Of a stretch of 64,000 nucleotides of DNA, positions 7,327-15,634 are shown in pieces. Below the pieces are notes generated by a model. That model was given only the letters and a program-made list of their open reading frames with translations. It was not told the DNA's origin and ran no database searches. Position 1 is the first letter of the stretch. Every line of letters starts with the position of its first letter. Origin of the DNA: QAMH01 sp900556425 (GTDB taxonomy: Bacteria > Actinomycetota > Coriobacteriia > Coriobacteriales > QAMH01). The position numbers and the translations under genes are program-made. Where the stretch lies: positions 1 through 64,000 of the forward strand of contig CABRZR010000005.1 of NCBI GenBank assembly GCA_902475535.1, in the 5' to 3' direction.

Positions 7327-9447
7327 ATGGAATATCTGGTCATAGCCCTCCTCTACATCGGCGCCGTTCTCGTTTCCGCCGTTCTTGACCAGTTTCTACG
7401 CGGCGTATCGCTTCCCCTCGTTCAAATGGCCGTTGGCGTCGCCATCTACTTCTTCGTCGAGCTTCCCATCGACGTCACCATAAACTCCGAGCTCTTTCTC
7501 GTCATGTTCATCGCACCACTGCTCTTCGATGAGTCACGCAATATCAGCAACCGCATACTCTGGGAAAATCGCAACACCGTTCTTTCGCTTGCCATCGGGT
7601 TGGTCGTCGTCTCGGTTCTCGTCGTTGGCTTCGTGCTGCACTGGCTCGTCCCGTCCATCTCGCTTGCGGCTGCGTTCGCCCTCGGCGCGGCCCTTGGCCC
7701 CACCGATGCCGTCGCCGTCGCGTCGCTCGGCAAGACCATCAAGCTCGGGACGCGCCAGAAGGCCTCCCTCCTGGGCGAGGCTCTGCTCAACGATGCTTCC
7801 GGTATCGTCTCGTTCCAGTTTGCGATTGCCGCGGCGGTAACCGGTTACTTCTCGATTGCCGATGCCGGCTGGACCTTCGTCGTCGAGTTCTTTGGCGGCA
7901 TCGCACTTGGCCTTGCAATCGCGGTGGTCGCCTTCTTCATCATGCGTCGTTTGAGACGCGCCGGCGTGGAGAGCGCCACCGTCCACGTATGCTTCGAGCT
8001 CTTCCTTCCCTTCTTCATCTATCTCGTCGCGACGCAGGCACACGTCAGCGGCATCCTCGCGGTCGTCGCAGCCGGCCTCTTCCTCTCCTACGCCTCGCAG
8101 CTTCTCACGCCGCGTTCACGTTCCTTCTCGACTTTCTCGACACGGCTCTCCATCGCGTCCCAGAACGTCTGGAGTCTTTTCTCGTTCGTCCTCAATGGCG
8201 TCATCTTCACCAATCTCGGCATCGTGCTCTCCTCGACGCTTGCCCCGGCACTCAAGGAGAACTCGGCTGACCTCGTGTGGATTTTCGGCCTCGTGTTCAT
8301 ACTCACCGCCGTCATCGTCGGTGTCCGCTTCATCTGGATTCTCTGCTGCGACCTGCTCTCGAATCATCCCGAAGCTGGAAAGCACATGAAACTCGGGCGC
8401 TCCGCCGTCCGAAAGGCTCTGGTCACCACCTTGTGCGGGCCCAAGGGAGCGGTCTCGCTTTCCATTGCCTCGACCATTCCGTTCACGGTTGCCTCGGGTG
8501 CCGTCTTCCCCCAACGCGATCTTCTGCTCTTCCTCGTCTGTGGCGTCATCGTCGTCACGCTCTTGCTCGCGAACTTCGTCGTTCCCCTTATCGCTCCCAA
8601 ATCGGACGAGGAAGAATCCGACGAAATCGACCCCGAGCATGAGATCGAGATGATCGAGAACGTCATTTCGGGTCTCAAGCGTCAGCAAACTCCGGAAAAC
8701 AAGCAGGCGACGGGCAGGGTCATGCGCATGTACTATCGCAGACTCACCGCCGCACGACGTCGCTCTGTCTCGTCACGTCAATTACGGTACCTGCGTCAGG
8801 AAGTGCTCCTGCACCAGCGTGACTTCATCAAGGACGCCATCGCTCATGATGATGTCGACAAGCGCCTTGGCACCAAATACCTCAAGCGCATCGAGCGCAT
8901 GCTCAAGCTGCTTACGCGCAAGAAGACCCTGCTTACGGCTCGTCGCCAAGCCCATCCCCTCGCAGGATCGACGTCTGCGATGGGAAAGATCCAGAACCAG
9001 GTCGCGAGCACGAACGAGACGCGTAAGCGCCTTGAATTCAAGATCGACGTCGAACGCGTCGCCGTCGATTACCTCGAGGTGGTGAGTCATGAGCCCGACG
9101 AAGGTCGCGTGCAAGCGGCGCTCGCGCTACTCAGCGAGCACAAATCCCTGCTTTCCGCATTGCGCTCCCAGCTCCGCGCACTCGACAGCGCCCAGGGAAT
9201 CATCGCGGACGTACCGGAGGGCGCCGGACAGCACAGCATCATCCGCACCGATACGGGAAGCTTGCGCCTCGAGGCAAGCGAAACTGACGAGAGCGACCTG
9301 CCGGGCTTTGCCGATGTGCAGGCGGAAGGCCTGCGTCTCGAGCTCGACGAAATCCAGGAGATGTACGAGTCGGGTAAGATAACCCAGGCAATCGCCCGCG
9401 AGATGCGCGAAGAGATATATCTGCTCCAAATGGGGCTTTCGGACTAG
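7327..9447 (+). CDS. Cation/proton antiporter, CPA1 (NhaP-like) family
   Basis: Predicted Na+(K+)/H+ exchanger for ion and pH homeostasis. Residues 1 to about 425 form 12-13 membrane helices with the CPA1 landmarks GPTDAVAVASL (near residue 126) and the LLNDASG 'ND' motif (near residue 156) that bind the transported cation. The remaining 280 residues are a hydrophilic, charge-rich, probably coiled cytoplasmic domain, longer than in NhaP and presumably regulatory. The trigger-factor-like gene follows after 12 bp and is probably in the same operon. The ion specificity cannot be read from the sequence. Confidence 0.85.
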   Translation: MEYLVIALLYIGAVLVSAVLDQFLRGVSLPLVQMAVGVAIYFFVELPIDVTINSELFLVMFIAPLLFDESRNISNRILWENRNTVLSLAIGLVVVSVLVVGFVLHWLVPSISLAAAFALGAALGPTDAVAVASLGKTIKLGTRQKASLLGEALLNDASGIVSFQFAIAAAVTGYFSIADAGWTFVVEFFGGIALGLAIAVVAFFIMRRLRRAGVESATVHVCFELFLPFFIYLVATQAHVSGILAVVAAGLFLSYASQLLTPRSRSFSTFSTRLSIASQNVWSLFSFVLNGVIFTNLGIVLSSTLAPALKENSADLVWIFGLVFILTAVIVGVRFIWILCCDLLSNHPEAGKHMKLGRSAVRKALVTTLCGPKGAVSLSIASTIPFTVASGAVFPQRDLLLFLVCGVIVVTLLLANFVVPLIAPKSDEEESDEIDPEHEIEMIENVISGLKRQQTPENKQATGRVMRMYYRRLTAARRRSVSSRQLRYLRQEVLLHQRDFIKDAIAHDDVDKRLGTKYLKRIERMLKLLTRKKTLLTARRQAHPLAGSTSAMGKIQNQVASTNETRKRLEFKIDVERVAVDYLEVVSHEPDEGRVQAALALLSEHKSLLSALRSQLRALDSAQGIIADVPEGAGQHSIIRTDTGSLRLEASETDESDLPGFADVQAEGLRLELDEIQEMYESGKITQAIAREMREEIYLLQMGLSD

Positions 9448-9459
9448 GAAGGACGCAGC

Positions 9460-10752
9460 ATGAAAGTCAAGGAAAAGCAGCTCGAGAACGGCATGATTCG
9501 CCTGAGCATCACGGCAACTCCCCAAGAGGTAAATGCCGCGCTTGATCGCGCACAGGGGGCAATTGCGAGCAGGTTCGGCCTTCGACCCGATCCGACCAAG
9601 TCCGTCACCGAGGCCCTTGCCGAGCACCTCAAGATCAACGACGCCGACTCCGTCTTGCAATCCCAGGCCATCAACATGCTCGTACCCTATGCGCTCGACC
9701 AACGCGGCATTACGCCACTCGCCCAACCCAAGATCCAGCCCTCCCCCGGCTTTATGCGCGACCATGCGTTCAGCTTCCAAATCGATGTCGAGCCCAAGCC
9801 GCACTTCACGCTGAGCTCGTACGACCCCGTCGAGATCACGGTGCCGCCTTTCAAGCCCGTCGAGGTCGATGTGGATGCCGAGATACGCGCAAACATGAAC
9901 ATGTATTCCGACTTCGTGACCGCAGACCCCCATCCCGTCGGTCCCGATGACAGCATCCTTATCGCCATCGACGTCTACCTCGACGGAGAGCGCCTCAGTG
10001 GGATCAGCACCGATAGCCGCGTCTACTCGATGGGACGCGGATTCATGCCCGAGAGTTTCGACGAGCAACTCCTTGGCATGGACGTAGGCGAGACCAAGAG
10101 CTTCTCCTTCGAGGGCGAGGGTTACGATTCTGATGGCCTGCGCACCATGCGTACCTATGAGTGCACGGTCACCATCAAAGAGATGAAGGAAGAGGTGCTC
10201 CCCGAACTCACCGACGAATGGGTCAAGCGCGTCATGCCCTCCTACGATTCCATCGACAAATTGCGCGAGGAAATCCGCCTCTCCTATGAGACCCAGGCAC
10301 TCCACGATTACGACATGCAAATCATCACGATTGCGCAGACCGAGCTCGCCAAGCGCCTGGAGGGCGAGATTCCCGACGCCGCCTTTGACGCGACGGCGAC
10401 CTCCATCGAGGCGACGCTGCGCAATCAGCTCTCGCAGCAGGGCATCACGATGGCGGACTTTATCGAGGAACAAGGCGGCGAGCAGAACTACAAGATCGGC
10501 ATCATGATGCAGGCGCGCCAGACCCTGCGCTGCGACTACGCCCTTGACGCGCTCTTCGAACATGCGGGGCTCGTCCTGACCGACGAGGATATCGATGGAG
10601 CCTGCACCGAGCTCAACCCCATGAATCCGGCTCTCGTGCGCCAGGAGATGGAGTCGAGTGGCCGTGGCTTCGCGCTGCGCGAGGTCGCGGCACGCTATGC
10701 AGCAAGCCGGTACCTCGTGGATAACGCCATCATCACGACGCTCGAGGAATAG
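9460..10752 (+). CDS. Divergent trigger-factor-like chaperone / peptidyl-prolyl isomerase
   Basis: 430 residues with trigger factor layout: N-terminal ribosome-binding-like domain (residues about 1-140), a central FKBP-like PPIase domain (about 150-240, with DSILIAIDVYLDGE and SFDEQLLGMDVGETKSF) and a helical C-terminal chaperone domain with the typical ELTDEWVKR and IPDAAF stretches. The usual ribosome-docking signature GFRxGxxP is not clear; the corresponding place reads SRFGLRPDPTKS. It is not next to clpP/clpX, the usual tig neighbourhood, so this may be a second, specialised copy. Strong ribosome site (AGGAAGG). Membrane transporter upstream may share its operon. Confidence 0.75.
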   Translation: MKVKEKQLENGMIRLSITATPQEVNAALDRAQGAIASRFGLRPDPTKSVTEALAEHLKINDADSVLQSQAINMLVPYALDQRGITPLAQPKIQPSPGFMRDHAFSFQIDVEPKPHFTLSSYDPVEITVPPFKPVEVDVDAEIRANMNMYSDFVTADPHPVGPDDSILIAIDVYLDGERLSGISTDSRVYSMGRGFMPESFDEQLLGMDVGETKSFSFEGEGYDSDGLRTMRTYECTVTIKEMKEEVLPELTDEWVKRVMPSYDSIDKLREEIRLSYETQALHDYDMQIITIAQTELAKRLEGEIPDAAFDATATSIEATLRNQLSQQGITMADFIEEQGGEQNYKIGIMMQARQTLRCDYALDALFEHAGLVLTDEDIDGACTELNPMNPALVRQEMESSGRGFALREVAARYAASRYLVDNAIITTLEE

Positions 10753-10925
10753 GAACGCGAGAACATCCGGTTGTGGACTTTCTCTCGCACCCGATGATCG
10801 ATTTTCGCGAAGCTGCTGCGAAACTCGCACGCACAGACCGCGTGCTCAAACAGTCCTCGCAAAACCGCTTCGCGAAAATCGATCATCTGCTCCAGATGTC
10901 CACAACCGGATGTTCTCGCGTCCTT
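10751..10925. repeat. Intergenic hairpin repeat, family A copy 1
   Basis: Nested inverted repeats between two convergent genes. Outer arms 10755-10778 and 10898-10921 are perfectly complementary over 24 bases; inner arms 10793-10813 and 10867-10887 over 21 bases. The loop contains a third stem (10827-10832 with 10840-10845). The core 10811-10874 is shared, in reverse orientation, with 41570-41633; the last 25 bases are identical. No plausible protein is encoded. It could act as a two-way terminator, a structured RNA or a non-autonomous mobile element. Confidence 0.85.
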
Positions 10926-10977
10926 CTACGTCAAGGAATCTGACCCCCTGACATATCGAGCCACAGCGGCACATTAT

Positions 10978-11160
10978 TTGGCGTAGGTCCATGCATGCGC
11001 CAAGTAGTGTGCTTCCATGTCTAGGCCTGCGACCACAAGAGCACATCGCTTGGCAGAAACGCCAAAGATTGCTGCGTGGTGGCTGACAGCGCGACCACAG
11101 ATGCGCATTTCGTAGCAGAATCATGGTTTGATGACTCGAAATGCGGCGTAGTGGTCGGGG
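10978..11160. repeat. Array of three hairpins in a 474-bp gene-free gap
   Basis: The gap 10753-11226 holds no gene. After family A copy 1 come three further inverted repeats. The first pairs GCACATTATTTGGCG (about 10978-10992) with CGCCAAGTAGTGTGC, complete if G-U pairs are allowed. The second has GCGACCAC...TTGGC AGAAAC GCCAA...GTGG (about 11026-11083). The third pairs CGACCAC and GCATTTCG with CGAAATGC and GTGGTCG (about 11091-11157). A run of nine G follows at 11157-11165. Function unknown. Confidence 0.55.
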
Positions 11161-11226
11161 GGGGGACATGATGCCACCGGCAGCAGGCCGGCGAGCAAGC
11201 CAAACGAAGCGGACTCTCCTGCCCCC

Positions 11227-12036
11227 TTAAATCATGTCGGGGATGTAGAACTCCGTTAGCGCATCGCTTACCAGGTCTTCCCGCTCCTCGATGGCGGGAA
11301 GTAGCGTAATCGACTTGTAGCCAATCTCGATGAGCCCAAGGTCGCGTATGCGATGCAGCGCTCGCGTCGTCGAGACCCTATCTGACGCGACCAAGTGCGA
11401 GAGCTCCTCGTGGGTCACATGAAATGTCCACACGTCGTTTCCGCTCCTATTCGCCATCTCCTTGAAGAAGAGCAGCAACGCAATAAGACGGTCCTGAAGC
11501 GACTGATGCGATACGACCTTCATCATGGCCGTAGCGGAGCAGAACTGGTTCGTGAGCACGCAGCTCAGAATCTGATGGACGACCCTGGGAGAAGTCGTTT
11601 CCAGAACCTGGCGCACGACGCCTGCCGGTATCGAGCATATCTCCCCGTCGAAGAGCGCACGTAGGTAATACGTGCTGCTCATGGGCACGGACTCGCGTCC
11701 ACCCGAGGCGCGCGAAGGCACCGTGGCGGGTGCGTAGAGCTCACCGACTCCCACGGCAATTCCCGCTCCATACAGCGAGAGGGGGACTTCCTCCTTCTCC
11801 CTATCAGCATGAACCATGCAGGCAAAGATGCCCTTGCGGATGATGAGGACGCGCGGATCGAAATGCAGATCGGTCCAGAGAATGTCACCCTTCTTAATCT
11901 GGAGAACAGATGGGATGAGAGCGGTACCTTTCTCGCCCACCTTCGAACCACAAAACTTTCCAAGTGGGCACACGTCACGAACCTTGCAGTTTGCGACATC
12001 GACTTTCATGCCTTTCATGTAGTCATCGAGCTTCAT
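11227..12036 (-). CDS. Crp/Fnr-family transcriptional regulator
   Basis: 269 residues: an N-terminal cyclic-nucleotide-binding-like beta barrel (about residues 40-160), a dimerisation helix, and a C-terminal winged helix (about 200-260) with recognition-helix sequence SDRVSTTRALHRIRDLG, close to the Crp/Fnr helix-turn-helix. Three cysteines sit near the N-terminus (CKVRDVCPLGKFC, residues 17-29), reminiscent of Fe-S or redox-sensing Fnr relatives, but the spacing is not that of E. coli FNR. The ATG at 12036 has GGAGGG upstream. It follows the zinc-ribbon gene and faces the NuoE/F-type pair, an obvious candidate target together with the other TGTA-N8-TACA sites. Confidence 0.85.
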   Translation of the reverse strand: MKLDDYMKGMKVDVANCKVRDVCPLGKFCGSKVGEKGTALIPSVLQIKKGDILWTDLHFDPRVLIIRKGIFACMVHADREKEEVPLSLYGAGIAVGVGELYAPATVPSRASGGRESVPMSSTYYLRALFDGEICSIPAGVVRQVLETTSPRVVHQILSCVLTNQFCSATAMMKVVSHQSLQDRLIALLLFFKEMANRSGNDVWTFHVTHEELSHLVASDRVSTTRALHRIRDLGLIEIGYKSITLLPAIEEREDLVSDALTEFYIPDMI

Positions 12037-12102
12037 GACTACCCTCCCCCTCCCGGAGCCATCCGGTTAATGCATGACGCGATAAAACGAGCGCGCGCCG
12101 TC

Positions 12103-12399
12103 TCACTCCCAAGGCTTGCGCGGACGATGCGCCGAACCCGTTTGAGGTTCCCTTTCCTCCTCATGTGATTGCTCAAAGACAGTGGCAACGCTCCTCTTCG
12201 CATCGCCGTAGCTTTCCGTCGGAGTTGCCGTAGCCTTCTCGAGAGGATTCAGAGAAGATAGCTGAGATGGGCCACCGAACATCGTTATGCCGTCCCTGGT
12301 ATCTTGAGGCGTGACATGCGCAAGGCTCTCGCCACAGCCAGCGCAGGTCTGCGCATCGCCGGCATTTCGCATACGGCAGTTTGGACATACTTTTTGCAT
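12103..12399 (-). CDS. Small zinc-ribbon protein of unknown function
   Basis: 98 residues. The N-terminus is a rubredoxin/zinc-ribbon knuckle pair, CPNC at 5-8 and CAGC at 19-22, expected to bind one zinc. The rest is low-complexity, hydrophilic and rich in Thr, Glu and Pro, with no membrane segment. It is the first gene of a probable two-gene unit with the Crp/Fnr regulator (66 bp gap). I do not recognise a specific family beyond the zinc ribbon. The cysteine pairs and start (ATG at 12399) support a real gene. Confidence 0.65.
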   Translation of the reverse strand: MQKVCPNCRMRNAGDAQTCAGCGESLAHVTPQDTRDGITMFGGPSQLSSLNPLEKATATPTESYGDAKRSVATVFEQSHEEEREPQTGSAHRPRKPWE

Positions 12400-12458
12400 G
12401 ATAAGAATCCCCCTGTTTGTTTGCCTATATCAAGATACTTGAGGACGTTTCGTCATGT

Positions 12459-12474
12459 TGTAACGAAAGTCACA
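12459..12474. promoter_or_regulatory. Candidate Crp/Fnr-family operator upstream of the NuoE/F-type pair
   Basis: TGTAACGAAAGTCACA matches TGTA-N8-TACA with one mismatch (equally TGTnA-N6-TCACA). It lies in the divergent gap 12400-12652. Nearby are two more dyads: TCAAGATACTTGA at 12430-12442 and AAGTCA-N8-TGACTT overlapping the right half of this site. Binding by the adjacent Crp/Fnr protein is inference. Confidence 0.4.
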
Positions 12475-12652
12475 TTTGCATGACTTCAAAGATTATTTCT
12501 CTCATATCGACCTACGTTACCTGCTCGGTAGCACCGGAACAATGATTTCGTTCGCACTTGTAGCACAGGACACAATTTGAATGATTCCCCGTCTCTATAC
12601 TTCCCCATACGTGACAAACCATGCACAACCACGGAACCCACGGGAGGAAATC

Positions 12653-13138
12653 ATGGCAAGCATCAACTCAGCTGAGCTGCACGAGTTCCTCCAAGATCTC
12701 GTGCAAGAATACGAGACGAGGAAAAGTCCCGTACTTAACATGCTCAACCGCATACAGGAGCGTTATCGATATATCCCCATTGAGGCTCTATATGAATTGT
12801 CTCGACTGACCACGTACAGCTTTGCCGATCTCAATGCCATCGTTTCCTCGTTCGAGGATTTGACGACAGAGCCCGTGGGCGAGCACCTGATACTGGTCTG
12901 CGACGGTACGGCCTGCCATGCCGTTGGCGCCGTGGACGTGATCAAGGCGATAGAAGACGAGCTTGGCATCAGCTGCGGATCAACAAGCGATGACGAGAAG
13001 TACACGCTCAAATCAGTGTATTGCGTTGGCGCCTGTTCGCTCGCGCCCATCGCCATGATAGATGGCGTCTCGTTCGGACGCATTAAACTCACGAAACTCG
13101 ACGAAATGCTCGCTTCGTTGAAAACGGATGTCGCATGA
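12653..13138 (+). CDS. NuoE-type [2Fe-2S] thioredoxin-like subunit of a NADH/ferredoxin diaphorase
   Basis: 161 residues from the ATG at 12653, chosen because GGGAGGAAATC precedes it and the family begins here; the frame is open from 12581. It has the N-terminal helical domain (SPVLNMLNRIQERYRYIP) and the thioredoxin-like [2Fe-2S] fold with four cysteines in CDGTACHAVGA and CVGACSLAP, as in NuoE, HoxE and HydC/HymA. It passes electrons to or from the NuoF-type partner, whose start overlaps its stop by four bases (ATGA). Related pairs serve bifurcating hydrogenases and NAD-linked formate dehydrogenases; no catalytic partner is encoded here. Confidence 0.85.
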   Translation: MASINSAELHEFLQDLVQEYETRKSPVLNMLNRIQERYRYIPIEALYELSRLTTYSFADLNAIVSSFEDLTTEPVGEHLILVCDGTACHAVGAVDVIKAIEDELGISCGSTSDDEKYTLKSVYCVGACSLAPIAMIDGVSFGRIKLTKLDEMLASLKTDVA

Positions 13139-15381
13139 ACGCGAGCGAAGAACTTGCGTATCTGCGCGAACGGGGTTGGGAGCGTCTCTACCCCAACGAG
13201 ACAACGCGCATAACGGTCGGTTTGGGCACATGCGGGATATCCGCAGGTGCCCAGCTAATTTACGAGTATCTCGTTCGCCGCGTAGAGGAACTCGGATTGC
13301 AAGCCGAGGTCGTTGGCGTCGGTTGTGCGGGCATGTGCTATGCGGAGCCCCTCGTGCAAGTGCAGATTCCCGGGTGGCCACGAGCCGTCTACGCCAACGT
13401 CGATGAGCAAATCTGTGATGCAATCATGGACGCACTGGTCGAGTCGCGTTATGCGAAGGCAAACCGCATGGGTTTCGTCTATCGTGACTGGCTCGAGGGC
13501 TTTGGAAGCTGGGTCGATCTTGTCGATATCGATGAGGATGAAGACGAGGAAAGCGCATGTCCTGACGACTTGGCCCGGCTGCCTTTCCTGCGTTCGCAGG
13601 AGAAGCGCCTATCTGCCTCATGGGGACGCATAACGCCCTGGTCCATCGAGGAATACGTCGCAGAGGGTGGATACGCCGCGCTCTTAAAGGCACTCTTCGA
13701 AATGAACCCGGATGAGGTAATCGAGGAAATCGAGCAATCGGGGCTGCGAGGCAGGGGTGGCGCGGGCTTTCCCACCGGCAATAAATGGCGCGCTGTTGCA
13801 AGCGAAGATGATACGACCCGTTACGTGATAGCCAATGCCGACGAAGGCGACCCTGGCGCCTACATGGACCGCGGCCTCATGGAAAGCGACCCGCATCGTC
13901 TGATCGAGGGGATGGTGATTGCCGCACGGGCGGTTGGCGCACAATACGGTTTCATCTTTACCCGCGCCGAATATCCCGGGGCCATCCGCGCCGTCGAACG
14001 AGCTCTCGAAGAGGCGCGCGATCATGGCGTCATCGGCACGAACATACTCGGTAGCGGGTGGGATTTTGACATCGAACTCGTACAGAGTGCCGGAGCCTAC
14101 ATATGTGGCGAGGAAGGTGCGATGCTCGAGGTGCTCGAGGGCAGACGTCCCGATCCACGCTCCAAGCCGCCGTTTCCCGCGCATGCGGGGTTTGAGGGAC
14201 ATCCGACGAGCATCAACAACGTCGAAACGCTTGCAAACGTTCCTTCCATCGTCCTGCATGGTGCCCGGCGCTTTCGCTCATGCGGCACCGAGGAGTCACC
14301 AGGCACCAAGATATTCTCACTCGCCGGCACCATCGAACATGCCGGCCTTATTGAAGTTCCCCTGGGAATCTCCCTTGCGACCGTCGTCGAGGACATCGCG
14401 TGCATCGCGAAGGAAAACCTCCATAACGTCGTGTTCCCGCAAGACTCCGAACTCGCGCAAGAAACGGGAACGGTCCAGGGCATCGCCGTCCAAGTGGGCG
14501 GCCCTTCCGGTGCGATACTCCCCGTCGCCCTCGATAAGCTGACTCTCGATTACGAGGGGCTTGTGGATGCCGGTGGCATCATGGGATCTGGCGGGATCGT
14601 CGTTTTGGGCGCATGCGTCGTCGACACCATCCGCTACTTCCTCGAGTTTTCTGCCCGCGCCTCATGCGGAAGATGCTTCGCCTGCCGGGAGCTACTTGCC
14701 CAGGCAGCGGAAATCGTCGGCACCATATGCGCCGACCAAGGCAACGAGGAAGATCTCGAACGTCTCGATGACCTTGCCAAGCGCATCCCACGTGGGTCAA
14801 AATGCGGCCTCGGCAAGATGGCCGCTAACCCCCTTGCGAGTGGACTGCGTTACTTCAGGGAAAACTTCGAGGCACATCTTGCGGGCTCTTGCCCCAATCT
14901 CGTCTGCAAGGACCTCATGCACTTCGAGGTCATCGCAGACGCATGTCCTGGCTGTCTATGCTGCCTGCCTTCATGCCCGACGGGTGCGATCAAGGGAGTA
15001 TTCAACAAACCGTTTGTCATTGATCAGGACAAGTGCACGAAATGCTGGATGTGCGTCTCGCAATGTCCCTACCCAGCACTCATGGCGTTTCCGGTACCAG
15101 CTGGGCTCGAAGGCGACCCCAAGTCTCCCCTACCCGAAGCGCCTCATTCCCAAAATGATTCCGAGAAATTCGATACGGATGCCTGCGTTTATTGCAACCG
15201 TTGCATCGATGCCTGCAGGGAGCATGGCGCTGGCGTTTTGTACTTTGACGGATGCGGGCGCAATCGCACGCTCAAGCAGGCAATGCTCGATAGCGAAAGT
15301 TCCTGCACCCATTGCGATGCTTGCAGGGCGGTATGCCCTACAGGTGCCATCGAAAGCCTTTTCCGAGAGCGCAGTACATGA
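13135..15381 (+). CDS. NuoF-type NADH:acceptor flavoprotein with extended polyferredoxin C-terminus
   Basis: 748 residues, cytoplasmic. Order of parts: N-terminal thioredoxin-like [2Fe-2S] domain with GTCGISAGA and VGCAGMCY (about 1-110); FMN/NADH-binding Nqo1 core with GRGGAGFPTGNKW (near 205) and ANADEGDPGAYMDR; SLBB domain; the N3-type [4Fe-4S] site SCGRCFACRE (near 507); then four CxxCxxCxxxC motifs (about residues 602-745: CPGCLCCLPSC, CTKCWMCVSQC, CVYCNRCIDAC, CTHCDACRAVC). HydB-type subunits usually stop after two. It transfers electrons between NAD(H) and low-potential carriers; bifurcation is possible but not shown. Hairpin 15432-15460 follows. Confidence 0.85.
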   Translation: MNASEELAYLRERGWERLYPNETTRITVGLGTCGISAGAQLIYEYLVRRVEELGLQAEVVGVGCAGMCYAEPLVQVQIPGWPRAVYANVDEQICDAIMDALVESRYAKANRMGFVYRDWLEGFGSWVDLVDIDEDEDEESACPDDLARLPFLRSQEKRLSASWGRITPWSIEEYVAEGGYAALLKALFEMNPDEVIEEIEQSGLRGRGGAGFPTGNKWRAVASEDDTTRYVIANADEGDPGAYMDRGLMESDPHRLIEGMVIAARAVGAQYGFIFTRAEYPGAIRAVERALEEARDHGVIGTNILGSGWDFDIELVQSAGAYICGEEGAMLEVLEGRRPDPRSKPPFPAHAGFEGHPTSINNVETLANVPSIVLHGARRFRSCGTEESPGTKIFSLAGTIEHAGLIEVPLGISLATVVEDIACIAKENLHNVVFPQDSELAQETGTVQGIAVQVGGPSGAILPVALDKLTLDYEGLVDAGGIMGSGGIVVLGACVVDTIRYFLEFSARASCGRCFACRELLAQAAEIVGTICADQGNEEDLERLDDLAKRIPRGSKCGLGKMAANPLASGLRYFRENFEAHLAGSCPNLVCKDLMHFEVIADACPGCLCCLPSCPTGAIKGVFNKPFVIDQDKCTKCWMCVSQCPYPALMAFPVPAGLEGDPKSPLPEAPHSQNDSEKFDTDACVYCNRCIDACREHGAGVLYFDGCGRNRTLKQAMLDSESSCTHCDACRAVCPTGAIESLFRERST

Positions 15382-15431
15382 CATAAACCCCCCGCTTCTT
15401 TCCAGCCAGGTACTTGCGCCCCTTTCCTCAT

Positions 15432-15460
15432 GACCCTCCAGGCCACTCCCCTGGAGGGTC
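15432..15460 (+). terminator. Hairpin after the NuoE/F-type pair
   Basis: Perfect 10-bp stem GACCCTCCAG / CTGGAGGGTC with a nine-base loop, 50 bp after the stop codon. The following tract (TACCTTTATCC) is only moderately T-rich. The rest of the 253-bp gap to pntB holds a run of eight G (15484-15491) and a GGCCGGC dyad near 15570-15600, and no gene. Confidence 0.6.
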
Positions 15461-15634
15461 TACCTTTATCCATTCTCCTCTACGGGGGGGGTAAATTACG
15501 GGGAGTAAAAACTACTTACAGGACAAAAATGGACCCCGATGCCTATGACATCGAGGTCCACGTCATGCTCGGCCGGCTTGGAAGGGGACTGGCCGGCCTG
15601 CCTCGCGAAAGGCCTAACTTGAAGAAACCGCACG

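Noticed and set aside
9127..10830. 567-codon minus-strand frame opposite the trigger-factor-like gene
   Set aside because: Antisense shadow running through a clear gene and into a repeat; no family resemblance.
12653..15381. Calling the NuoE/F-type pair an electron-bifurcating hydrogenase
   Set aside because: No HydA or other H-cluster protein is encoded nearby, so only the diaphorase part can be claimed.
15484..15634. Small protein gene between the NuoF-type gene and pntB
   Set aside because: The only open frame (15430-15651) overlaps a hairpin and the end of pntB and has no coding character or ribosome site.
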